Assembly: GCA_038138625.1 (NCBI GenBank)
Contig: JAYQEA010000086.1
Coordinates: forward strand, 1-17,101
Reading direction: 5' to 3'
Source of the DNA: JAQXDR01 sp038138625
Lineage (GTDB): Bacteria > Pseudomonadota > Alphaproteobacteria > Rhodobacterales > Rhodobacteraceae
Length of the DNA stretch: 17,101 bases
The notes beneath the pieces are model-generated. The model did no database searches and was not told the DNA's origin. It saw nothing but the letters and a program-made list of their open reading frames with translations. Below are positions 1 through 7,653 of the stretch, piece by piece (the stretch's first letter is position 1; each line of letters opens with the position of its first letter). Made by a program: the position numbers and the translations under genes.

Positions 1-3000
1 GGTTTAAAAGCTCGGCCTCGCGCTGTGCCTTTAGTGAAATCGCTTCTTGATCTGCAAGGGCTGCCTTTGCTTGTGCCAGAAGTGCGTCGCGGGCTTCGGT
101 TTCGGTCAGTTGTTCCGCGGTGCGCGCCTCAGCGGCCTTGCGTGCAGCCAGCGCCGCGGCAAGCTGCTTACGCAGCTCCTCGGCAGACACATCTAATGCG
201 TCCCTGCGTGCCAGAGCCAAGGCAAGCTCTTCTTCAAGAGAGGCCGCATCAACACGCTCGTCCTTAAGGGTGACCAGTTCGGCCTTTGCCAGATCCAGCG
301 CCCGCTGCGCAGCCTCAAGCCGAGCCTCGGTTTCAAACAGATCTCTGACGGCCTTAGACAACTCGCTTTGCAAGGTTTCTATACTGGCCGAGGTCGAGGT
401 TCGCAAAGTTTCAAGTTCGCTTCTGACAGACGTGGTGTCACCCAGCGCCGTTTGCAGATCCGCTTTGGTGTCTTGAAGATCGGATGTCAGAACAGCCAGC
501 TGTTTTTCCAATTCCGCAGCGGCCGCACGCGCGGAAGCCAATTCCTCAGCGAGTTTTGTATTGGCGGCTGTCATTTCCTCAAGATCGGCGCGCTGTGCAA
601 TCGTGGTTTGTTCAACCTCTTCTGCCTCTTTCAGCCGCAAGAGCGCTTTGGCCAGTTGAGCCTCCAGATCTGACAGGCGTGTTGTCGCCTGTGCCAGATC
701 ATCCCGCGCCGCCTGCGCCGATTGCTGCGAACGCTGTAATTGTCCGTTCAGATTCTCCAATTCTTGCGCATATTTCGCACTGGCACGTTGCAGCTGCTCT
801 TCCAAAAGACGTTTGGCGCGCAAAGCTTCATCCAGCGCGTTTTGTAAATCAGCGCGCACTGAGGCGGCTGTGGCTGCGGCAGATTGCTCGGCATTCAGTT
901 GCTCCTGCAATCGTGCGGCCAGCGTCGCACCCTCGGTCTTTGCATCAAGGACCTGTTGTTGGAGCGCCTGACGCGCGTTGCGCGCATCAGCAAGCAGGGA
1001 TTCCAGACGCGCAATCTGGGCCTGAAACTCTGCGGCGCGTTCGCGATTGGTCGCCTCGGATGCGGCAAGCTGGTCGCGTGTGGCCTGTACCCTGCGAAGT
1101 AAATCGGTCAGGCTTGCGATCCGCTCTTCCAGCTCTTTACGCTCGGCGTCTGCTTTGGCTTGAGCTTGACTTTGGCTATCGTCAGATTGCTTTTTTGCAT
1201 CCTGAGCGAGCGTCAGCAACGTCTGCAGGCGTGTGATCTGTGCCTGCAATTCTGCGTTCCGTGTAGTTGCAGCACCCTGAGCATTTGCCAGTTGGGATTG
1301 CAGCTCCAATCGAGACCGCTGCGCTTCGTCTATTAAGGTTTGTAGGCGCGTTATCTTTGCATCAAGATCGGATCCGCGCAGAGCTTCATCGGCCAAACTG
1401 CGTTCGGTCCTGACAAGGGCTGCGCGCGCCTCTTGCAGAGCTGTGGTCAAACGCGCGTTTTCCGCAGAAAGCTCTTGATTAAGCGCACCAGTCTCCGCCT
1501 GGCTGGCGTTCAACGCAACCCGCGCCTCGTTCAATAGGTCAGTCAACCGATTGATCTGCGCCTCAAGTTCGTCAATACGGGTATTTGCAGCCGCGATTTC
1601 AGCAGACTGTTCCGCCGCCTCTGCAGTTTTTACCTCAATCGTATCAGCCAGAGTACGTTCGGTTTTTGCCACAGCATTTTGCGCCGCAAGCAGTTGTTGC
1701 TGGCTTTCTGCCAAGGCTGACTGCAATTCTGATATTTGAGACGCAAGCGACTGTCCTTTAATTTCCTGATCCCGAATGCGCGCAGCCAGCAGCGCCTCAG
1801 ATGCGCGCAGCTGCGATATCTCGACCGTTGTTGAGCCACGTAATTCCGCTAACTGCACCCGTAGACCAGCTTGAAGTTCGCGTGCCTCTGCCAGCCGTTC
1901 TGCTTGTTCGTCTATACGCGCAAGCATATTTTCATTTGTAACTGCACGCTGCGTCTGTGCTTGGGACAACTGCGCGCGCATTGCGGCCTCGGCGGCGCGC
2001 GCTGCTGCCAAAAGCGCATCCTGATCCGCGAGCCTGGAGCGGGCATCAGCGATCGTATCTGAACGGTCTGCCAACTGTCGACGCAGCGCCGCTTCTGACT
2101 CTTGGGAGGCAGCCAACACAGTCTCTGTCTCGTTCAGCCTTGTTGTTACCGTGTTCAGCCGGTCTTCGATCTGCGCCAACTCCAGCTGCGTTTGCGCAAG
2201 ATCTACTGCCAAGGCATCGGCTTGTTGTGTTCCCAACGACAGATCAGCCAGCAACGCGGCTTCGGCCGCACGCGCCGCTGCCAATAATTTCTCTGTATCA
2301 GACAGCCTATTTTCTTGTTCAAAAAGCTGGGCGGACAATGCGGTCTCGGCTGTGCGTGCTTCGGCTAAAAGGGACTCAAAGTCTGATATGCGGGCCTGCA
2401 GGCGCGCTGTCTCATCTGCTCCCTGCGCTTCGGCTTCTGCCAACTGCATACGCAAGGCAGCCTCGGCCGCGCGCGCCGCCGCCAACAAAGCATCCTGATC
2501 ATCCAGCTGCGCCTTCAGCGTTGTGACTTGGTCACGGCCTGTCTCAAGGTCACGCCTCAAAATTGCCTGTTGACCTCGAAGGTTCTCAATGAGTGCTTTT
2601 TGTCCCTGTAGTTCAGAACTCAGCCGCGCCTCGGTATTGGCACCAGCTGCTTGCGATTGCGCCAGTTGCGTGCGCAGATCAGCTTCTGAACGCAAAGCCT
2701 TGGCCAACTCTACCGATAGCTCATCGATACGGAGTTGCAATTCAGCGGCAGATTTTTCGCCAGCAATTAATGCCGCCGCAAGCTGCGCGTTCAAATCCTG
2801 CTCTACGGCGCGCGCTGCTGCCAAAAGGGTCAAAGTATCTTCTGCTTTCTGACGCTCTGCCTCTAATGCAAGCGTCATTGCCGTTAATTCCGCGTCGGCA
2901 TTCTCCAATCGTTGGCGCAGCACCGCGGCAGCTTCGGCCTCGGCCAGACGTTGCGCTTCTTCTTCGCTAAGCGCCGCCTCGAGGTCCTTTATCCGTCCTG

Positions 3001-3847
3001 CAAGCGCGGCGGTTGTCTGGGCATCCTGTTCGCCTTTGGACCTCAGATCAGCAACCAACGCCTCCAGCGCTTCGCGACGCGCAGCCGCCAGCCGCGCCGT
3101 TTCGAGTTGCGCATCCATTTCCGAACGAGCCGCCGCCAGAGCGAGCTCTAATGCATCTGCCTGACCGATTGCATCCGCGCGCGCCACCACCAGCGCATCA
3201 CGTTCAGATACCAAAGCATCACGTTCTGAAATCAGCTGGTTTTGGGCGGCGACCAACCTGTCTCGTTCCGCCTCAAGCGCGGCCCGATCTGCGCCAAGAG
3301 ACTGAACATCAGCCTCTGCTGATTTTGCCCGCGACAACAGCGCTGCTATTTGTGCGGATTGATCTTTTTGCGACGCCAACAGCTGTGCGACCTGTGCTTC
3401 AAAACCTGCTATTTGTGCATCCGCATCCTGCAACGCTTTTGCCTGCTGATCACCAAGAGACAACAGCTGGGAAATTCGTGCCTGTTGTTCCGTTATCTGA
3501 GCCGATTGTGCGGCCACGCGACTGTCACGATTGCCAAGTGTCGCCTGCAATGTGCCCATCTCGGACGTTAATTCCTCATTGCGCTGTCGTTCCAGTCCTA
3601 GCGCTTTGGAAAGCGCTGCCAGATCAGAGCGAAGCACGCTCATCTCATCCTGCTGTGCCGCCAGTTGAGCATCCTGTTCCGACAGGACCTCTTGTTGACC
3701 TGTAATGGTGTCTCGCAAAACGGCCTGTACGACCATAAAAATGGTCAAAACGAACATCAGAACAAGCAAAAGTCCCGTCATTGCGTCAACAAAGCCAGGC
3801 CAAATATTGGCCTGGAACCGTTGCCCGGTGCGACGGGAAAGCGCCAT
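1..3847 (-). CDS. MotB-like stator partner with giant coiled-coil region (3' end outside window)
   Basis: The minus strand is open from an ATG at 3847 to the window edge: 1,282 codons with no stop, so the C-terminus is missing. Residues 1-16 are short and basic. Residues about 18-41 form one membrane helix that starts FVDAMTGLLLVLMF; D21 sits where MotB, TolR and ExbD carry their proton-binding aspartate. From about residue 45 on, my manual translation is all heptad/hendecad coiled coil rich in A, E, Q, L, R and D, with no proline after P17. By MotB topology this part would be periplasmic. Relatives of such pairs usually end in an OmpA-like peptidoglycan-binding domain, which I expect beyond position 1 but cannot see. 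The ribosome site AAGGAGGA lies 7 bases before the ATG, inside the end of the upstream channel gene, and only CGC separates that gene's stop from this start, so the two are probably translationally coupled. The function is inferred to be a proton-driven envelope machine; the exact role is unknown. Confidence 0.8.
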   Translation of the reverse strand, partial: MALSRRTGQRFQANIWPGFVDAMTGLLLVLMFVLTIFMVVQAVLRDTITGQQEVLSEQDAQLAAQQDEMSVLRSDLAALSKALGLERQRNEELTSEMGTLQATLGNRDSRVAAQSAQITEQQARISQLLSLGDQQAKALQDADAQIAGFEAQVAQLLASQKDQSAQIAALLSRAKSAEADVQSLGADRAALEAERDRLVAAQNQLISERDALVSERDALVVARADAIGQADALELALAAARSEMDAQLETARLAAARREALEALVADLRSKGEQDAQTTAALAGRIKDLEAALSEEEAQRLAEAEAAAVLRQRLENADAELTAMTLALEAERQKAEDTLTLLAAARAVEQDLNAQLAAALIAGEKSAAELQLRIDELSVELAKALRSEADLRTQLAQSQAAGANTEARLSSELQGQKALIENLRGQQAILRRDLETGRDQVTTLKAQLDDQDALLAAARAAEAALRMQLAEAEAQGADETARLQARISDFESLLAEARTAETALSAQLFEQENRLSDTEKLLAAARAAEAALLADLSLGTQQADALAVDLAQTQLELAQIEDRLNTVTTRLNETETVLAASQESEAALRRQLADRSDTIADARSRLADQDALLAAARAAEAAMRAQLSQAQTQRAVTNENMLARIDEQAERLAEARELQAGLRVQLAELRGSTTVEISQLRASEALLAARIRDQEIKGQSLASQISELQSALAESQQQLLAAQNAVAKTERTLADTIEVKTAEAAEQSAEIAAANTRIDELEAQINRLTDLLNEARVALNASQAETGALNQELSAENARLTTALQEARAALVRTERSLADEALRGSDLDAKITRLQTLIDEAQRSRLELQSQLANAQGAATTRNAELQAQITRLQTLLTLAQDAKKQSDDSQSQAQAKADAERKELEERIASLTDLLRRVQATRDQLAASEATNRERAAEFQAQIARLESLLADARNARQALQQQVLDAKTEGATLAARLQEQLNAEQSAAATAASVRADLQNALDEALRAKRLLEEQLQRASAKYAQELENLNGQLQRSQQSAQAARDDLAQATTRLSDLEAQLAKALLRLKEAEEVEQTTIAQRADLEEMTAANTKLAEELASARAAAAELEKQLAVLTSDLQDTKADLQTALGDTTSVRSELETLRTSTSASIETLQSELSKAVRDLFETEARLEAAQRALDLAKAELVTLKDERVDAASLEEELALALARRDALDVSAEELRKQLAAALAARKAAEARTAEQLTETEARDALLAQAKAALADQEAISLKAQREAELLN

Positions 3848-3850
3848 GCG

Positions 3851-5113
3851 CTAGTCCTCCTTGCGAGTGGCGCTGGGATCCTTGAGGTTCAGCCGGGTTG
3901 CGGGTTCTACGGGCGTTTGTGCGCCACGCGCGGCATTGTTCAATGCCCGGGTCAATGCGCCCAACTCAGTACGCAGTTCAGCCATGCTTTCTTGCCGCCC
4001 TGCGCTGATTTCTTCAAGAATTCTAAGCATTTGCACATCTATCGAACGCAGGCGCATGCGACTCTCGGCATCCATGCCGTCACCGCCCCCCTGCCCTGAG
4101 GCAGCCCTGTCCTGTAATGCCTGAACCAACTGCTCCTGTCCTTCGGCAACCCGTGTCATGGCATGCGCTGATGGCGATGTTGCCTCGATCCGTTCGGCCA
4201 ATCGTTCCACGCTATCGGCCAACTTGCCAAGGCGGTCATCCACGTCCGCGCGCGTTGAGTCAGAACGTGCAAACATCTCTTGCAGTCGTTCAATTTGTTC
4301 GGACATCTGATCAAGCGCAATGCCAGCCATGCCCATATCGGGGGTTATTTCCCCTTCACCAGATGAAAAGGACAACCGGGTGATCGAGCTTAACCACTCT
4401 TCTAGTTCACGATAGAACCGGTTCTGACCATGGCCTGCAAATAATTCCAGCAAGCCCACAATCAAAGAACCAGCCAGTCCCAACAGGGAGGAGGCAAAGG
4501 CAACCCCCATCCCATCCAGCTGGCTTTCCAGACCGGTCATCAATCGGGCAAAGACCTCGACCCCGGTTTCACCGTCCTGTGGCGCCAATCCACGTATGGT
4601 ATCAACAAGCGCAGGCACCGTTGTCGCCAGACCGTAAAACGTTCCCAACAAACCCATAAAGATCAACAAGCCGACGATGTAACGCGTCACCTCGCGGGCT
4701 TCATCAATCCGGGTTGCAACACTGTCCAAAATGGATCGTGTTGAACTGGCGCCGATTTGCATGCGCTGGCTGCGTGATCGCAAAAGCGTGGCCAAGGGCG
4801 CCAACATTTGTGGTGCGGCACGGTCTGTCGCCTCGCGATCACCGGCGGCAAATGCCTCGATCCAGCGGACGGATCTGTTTAGTTGGTAGATTTGATAAAA
4901 ACACGCCAAACAGCCAATAGCGAAAACCACCAGGATCGCGCCATTCAAATACATGTTGGACAAGAAGACCGGCAAGACGGCCGGCAAAGCAAGAACTGTT
5001 CCCGCAGCAGAAGCCCCAAGAACGATAAGCATTGAAAGAGCTTGCCGATAGGGGCGCGAGAACTGTGGTGAGGCTTCTAGGTCGGGCGTGTCCATGCGGA
5101 CGGTTCCTGACAT
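3851..5113 (-). CDS. MotA/TolQ/ExbB-family proton channel-like membrane protein
   Basis: A 420-residue inner membrane protein. Hydrophobic helices lie at about residues 25-47, 57-75, 143-166 and 203-227. The third contains GLLGTFYGLATTV and the fourth GMGVAFASSLLGLAGSLIVG, the paired pore helices typical of the MotA/TolQ/ExbB family. Residues about 100-140 form a cytoplasmic segment. Residues 255-395 form a soluble, largely helical tail (MSEQIERLQEMF, LADSVERLAERIE), longer than in TolQ or ExbB. The family forms a pentameric ring that uses the proton gradient to drive a partner with a single membrane helix; here that partner is the next gene, 3 bases downstream. The ATG at 5113 has no clear ribosome site. 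The in-frame ATG at 5095 (residue 7) follows AGGAA by 8 bases and may be the true start. The assignment to the superfamily is firm, but I cannot give it a specific name such as exbB, tolQ or zorA. Confidence 0.85.
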   Translation of the reverse strand: MSGTVRMDTPDLEASPQFSRPYRQALSMLIVLGASAAGTVLALPAVLPVFLSNMYLNGAILVVFAIGCLACFYQIYQLNRSVRWIEAFAAGDREATDRAAPQMLAPLATLLRSRSQRMQIGASSTRSILDSVATRIDEAREVTRYIVGLLIFMGLLGTFYGLATTVPALVDTIRGLAPQDGETGVEVFARLMTGLESQLDGMGVAFASSLLGLAGSLIVGLLELFAGHGQNRFYRELEEWLSSITRLSFSSGEGEITPDMGMAGIALDQMSEQIERLQEMFARSDSTRADVDDRLGKLADSVERLAERIEATSPSAHAMTRVAEGQEQLVQALQDRAASGQGGGDGMDAESRMRLRSIDVQMLRILEEISAGRQESMAELRTELGALTRALNNAARGAQTPVEPATRLNLKDPSATRKED

Positions 5114-5172
5114 ATTGTTATAAACACACGATCCGGCATAGATTATCAGTGTTTCTGGGGGCTAGACAAACC

Positions 5173-5703
5173 CTAACCTGCCAATTGGCCAACTCGCGCG
5201 CATAGCCACTGCAATTCTGTGTCTTCGATGCCGATTTCCACCAAATGACGGGCTGTATTGATCAGATATTCGCTGTTCGGCCCCATACCGCCATGCGCAC
5301 AGGCAATAATTTGCGCCTGTTCTTCCAACGGCAAGCCACCGCAATACTGTATATGGTCTGCGTCGATGACATAGACCAATGCCGAAACCGTCGATCCATC
5401 CCCTAAACGAACCTCTAGCGTGCGCTCTACATAAGCAGAGGATATCAATTCACGTTCGCGTAGATAATCGAGTGTTGTCGCTTCTTTTCCCTTCACAACG
5501 CGCAGCGCCACTCCATCGCAATACGCATCAGGGGATTCATCGAGCGCAAGAACAAGACCCGGGTCAGCGTCTGTTCCCCGATGATGGATCGAGCGCATGC
5601 AGAAGCTGCGCCGATATCCGACCAAACGTGCCAGACGCGTTTCTGCCACATCAAAGCCCGGGTTCCACAAAAGCGACCCGTATCCAAATACCCACATACT
5701 CAT
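5173..5703 (-). CDS. chaC: ChaC-type gamma-glutamylcyclotransferase
   Basis: A cytosolic protein of 176 residues, a normal length for the short ChaC2-like class. The family cleaves glutathione to 5-oxoproline and Cys-Gly. The N-terminus carries the substrate-binding signature FGYGSLLWNPGF (residues 6-17, YGSL at 8-11). The segment YLRERELISSAY (80-91) holds the expected catalytic glutamate, most likely E85 by comparison with the YLxxRE pattern of ChaC2. HRGTDADPGLVLAL (41-54) is the family's conserved middle loop. The start at 5703 is supported by AAGGA 9 bases upstream. The stop lies 59 bases before the ExbB-like gene on the same strand with no convincing terminator between, so it may head the same transcript. 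Divergent from the DUF2125 gene. Confidence 0.88.
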   Translation of the reverse strand: MSMWVFGYGSLLWNPGFDVAETRLARLVGYRRSFCMRSIHHRGTDADPGLVLALDESPDAYCDGVALRVVKGKEATTLDYLRERELISSAYVERTLEVRLGDGSTVSALVYVIDADHIQYCGGLPLEEQAQIIACAHGGMGPNSEYLINTARHLVEIGIEDTELQWLCARVGQLAG

Positions 5704-5768
5704 GCGATCTGGTCCTTATTCATACCGCGCTATAAACACCAATTGGGAACAATGGAAAAGAGCCGGAA
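5704..5768. promoter_or_regulatory. Short divergent intergenic region between chaC and the DUF2125 gene
   Basis: These 65 bases must hold the start signals of both divergent genes unless promoters lie inside coding sequence. On the plus strand TATAAA at 5731-5736 is a possible -10 element without a good -35. On the minus strand AAGGA serves chaC. The promoter assignment is weak; only the divergent arrangement is seen directly. Confidence 0.3.
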
Positions 5769-6707
5769 ATGACACGTATTATCGCACTTTGTTTGGTCGC
5801 GGCTCTGGGATGGGCAGGATGGTGGGGAATTTCGGCATGGCGCCTGAATAACGTCACAGAGGATTGGCTGGAACACCGCAGATCTGACGGCTGGATCGCA
5901 CAGTATGACAATATGACCCTGCGAGGTTTTCCCAGTCGCCTGGACCGTACCTTTGATGGTCTGGTTCTGGGTACGCCCGATGGCCCGGTCTGGTCGTTTG
6001 AAAAACTCGGCCTGTACCAAATGACCTATAAGCCGAACCATATAATCCTCGCCGTGGCGGGCGAAATTACGACAAGGCAGGATACGCACACTTGGACAAC
6101 GGATACCGACGGTCTTCGTGCCAGTCTGGTTCGCGATGGCGGTCAGCTGGCGCGCGCAAACCTAGAAGCTGATACCTTGTCGATCATCGGGCCTGACACT
6201 GCGCTGACACTGACTGATATACGCGCTGCATTGATGCAAGTGTCACCCGACCGGTCCCGACTATCTGCCAGTACAGCGCAGATCGTTTCTGGTGAAGACG
6301 CACGCGCTGGCCGTGATCTGGCTCTCGATATAACCATAGCATGGGACAGTGCATTGATGGGTCAGGTCAGTGACAGTTTGCGGCGTCCTGATGAAATAGA
6401 CATTCGACTCGCAAGCTATACGCTCAACAACCTAAAACTCGAAGCCACCGGAAACGTCACACTGGATCCTCAAGGCCGCCCTACAGGACGGCTGGATATA
6501 CGTGCTGTCAACTGGCGCGGTGCTGTGGCCTCTGCTGTCGAAGCGGGGCAGATTCCATCCGAACTGGAGCGGCCTTTGACCCAAGGGCTTGCGCTATGGG
6601 CAAAATTACAGGGCAATCCTCAGACACTGGATATACCGGTTGATTTCACGAACGGGCAAGCCTCAATCGGGCCGGTCCGTATGGGCAATATCCTTCGGTT
6701 TTGGTAA
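5769..6707 (+). CDS. DUF2125 domain-containing protein
   Basis: A 312-residue protein of a family found mainly in alphaproteobacteria, with no established function. Residues 4-21 (IIALCLVAALGWAGWWGI) form an uncleaved signal anchor or signal peptide, so the rest should lie in the periplasm. MTLRGFPSRLDRTFDGL (residues about 49-65) is the GFP-x-R-x-D-x4-L signature that marks the family. The remainder is beta-rich with many polar strands (LDIRAVNWRG, LTDIRAALMQ), and the end (GPVRMGNILRF) resembles the usual family terminus. The length is full for the family. It ends only 3 bases from the stop of the convergent lactonase gene. Start chosen at the ATG following a GA-rich segment (AAAAGAG) about 7 bases upstream. 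Confidence 0.85.
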   Translation: MTRIIALCLVAALGWAGWWGISAWRLNNVTEDWLEHRRSDGWIAQYDNMTLRGFPSRLDRTFDGLVLGTPDGPVWSFEKLGLYQMTYKPNHIILAVAGEITTRQDTHTWTTDTDGLRASLVRDGGQLARANLEADTLSIIGPDTALTLTDIRAALMQVSPDRSRLSASTAQIVSGEDARAGRDLALDITIAWDSALMGQVSDSLRRPDEIDIRLASYTLNNLKLEATGNVTLDPQGRPTGRLDIRAVNWRGAVASAVEAGQIPSELERPLTQGLALWAKLQGNPQTLDIPVDFTNGQASIGPVRMGNILRFW

Positions 6708-6710
6708 TCT

Positions 6711-7553
6711 CTACAGGGTGACAGGCGGCTCTGACTGACCTGCGACATCAAGCGCGACCGAAAATGTCTGGCCCGCCAAGGGATCATCTTTCCGCCCATC
6801 GGCAGCAGAGGTGACAAGCATTTGCTTAAGATCGGCGCCAGCAAATGCAGGGCAGGTGATCTGGGTCGTGGGCAGATCGATCGCGTGCAAAAATCTACCA
6901 TCAGGTCCATAACAGGCTACGCGCGAAGCGCCCCACTGGGCATTCCAAAGATTGCCTACTGAATCTGTTACGGCCCCATCGGGGTTTAACCGCTGATCAC
7001 GCAAGTCAATATGAATTTCTGGCTCGGCGTCCGGCCAGCCGTCAGCATCCAGAGCCACGCTGTAAATAACCTGCTTGGGCGTGTCCGCAAAATAGGCTGT
7101 GCGACCATCGGGCGCAAAACACGCGGCGTTTGTGATCGTGATCGGCGCGAACAGTTGACGCAGCTCTCCCCGATAATACCTGTAAAACGCACCTGCGTCC
7201 GGTTCGGCCGACTTGCCCATTGTGCCTATCCAAAAGCCACCCATTGGATCTGCTCGTCCGTCGTTAGAGCGCGTCACCGGGTTGTCTGCCTCTAGCGCCA
7301 CAAGACGATCACGCGCGCCTGTGGCAATGTCAAAGCGGTCCAAACCAGTTTCCGTGGCTATCAAGAGCGTATCACGATCCACCCACCCTGCTGCCGATGC
7401 ATGTTCACCCATATTCCAGCTTTGAACACCATGATTACCCCGCATGTGCAACCGCTTGCCCAATATATCGAACCAGAAAAGCTCCTGCCGTTGGGGATGC
7501 CAAAGCGGACCCTCGCCCAAAAGACAGGGAGTAGAATCAAAAATACGATGCAT
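6711..7553 (-). CDS. SMP-30/gluconolactonase/LRE family protein
   Basis: A cytosolic six-bladed beta-propeller of 280 residues, a full length. Family members hydrolyse sugar lactones such as gluconolactone or arabinolactone using one divalent metal ion. The metal and active-site positions are visible: E14 in LLGEGPLW, N97 in RSNDGR, N142 in TITNAACFAPDG and D192 in NPDGAVTD. FWIGTMGK (107-114) and TAYFADT (152-158) are typical blade motifs. Start at the ATG at 7553. The gene is not in an operon with neighbours: it converges on the DUF2125 gene and diverges from the M20 peptidase gene, so there is no pathway clue to the lactone used. The specific substrate cannot be read from the sequence. Confidence 0.88.
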   Translation of the reverse strand: MHRIFDSTPCLLGEGPLWHPQRQELFWFDILGKRLHMRGNHGVQSWNMGEHASAAGWVDRDTLLIATETGLDRFDIATGARDRLVALEADNPVTRSNDGRADPMGGFWIGTMGKSAEPDAGAFYRYYRGELRQLFAPITITNAACFAPDGRTAYFADTPKQVIYSVALDADGWPDAEPEIHIDLRDQRLNPDGAVTDSVGNLWNAQWGASRVACYGPDGRFLHAIDLPTTQITCPAFAGADLKQMLVTSAADGRKDDPLAGQTFSVALDVAGQSEPPVTL

Positions 7554-7653
7554 GATATAACCTTTCGCTTGGGCTGTACTGTCTGCGCGGTTTTACTTGC
7601 AGGTCAAGCCACGTCCTGAGACGCTATACCAAGAACAGATCGGGAGGACGACC

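Noticed and set aside
1..3705. Many plus-strand open frames opposite the giant gene (for example 484-1236, 1957-2526, 3013-3705)
   Set aside because: They arise because the Ala/Glu/Gln/Leu-rich minus-strand frame rarely makes stops on the other strand. Their translations are low-complexity Arg/Pro/Ala/Ser text without domains or ribosome sites.
1..5113. A Zorya (ZorAB) anti-phage system
   Set aside because: The MotA/MotB-like pairing is suggestive, but no ZorC, ZorD or ZorE is visible, the long tail is on the other subunit, and the right-hand neighbours are housekeeping genes. Only sequence left of position 1 could revive this.
5122..5154. AAACAC/GTGTTT inverted repeat between chaC and the channel gene as terminator
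   Set aside because: A 6-bp AT-rich stem with a 21-base loop is too weak, and no U-tract follows.
7597..7653. N-terminal extension of the M20 peptidase
   Set aside because: The ATG at 7654 has a strong ribosome site and matches the usual family start; the extra 19 residues do not resemble the family.
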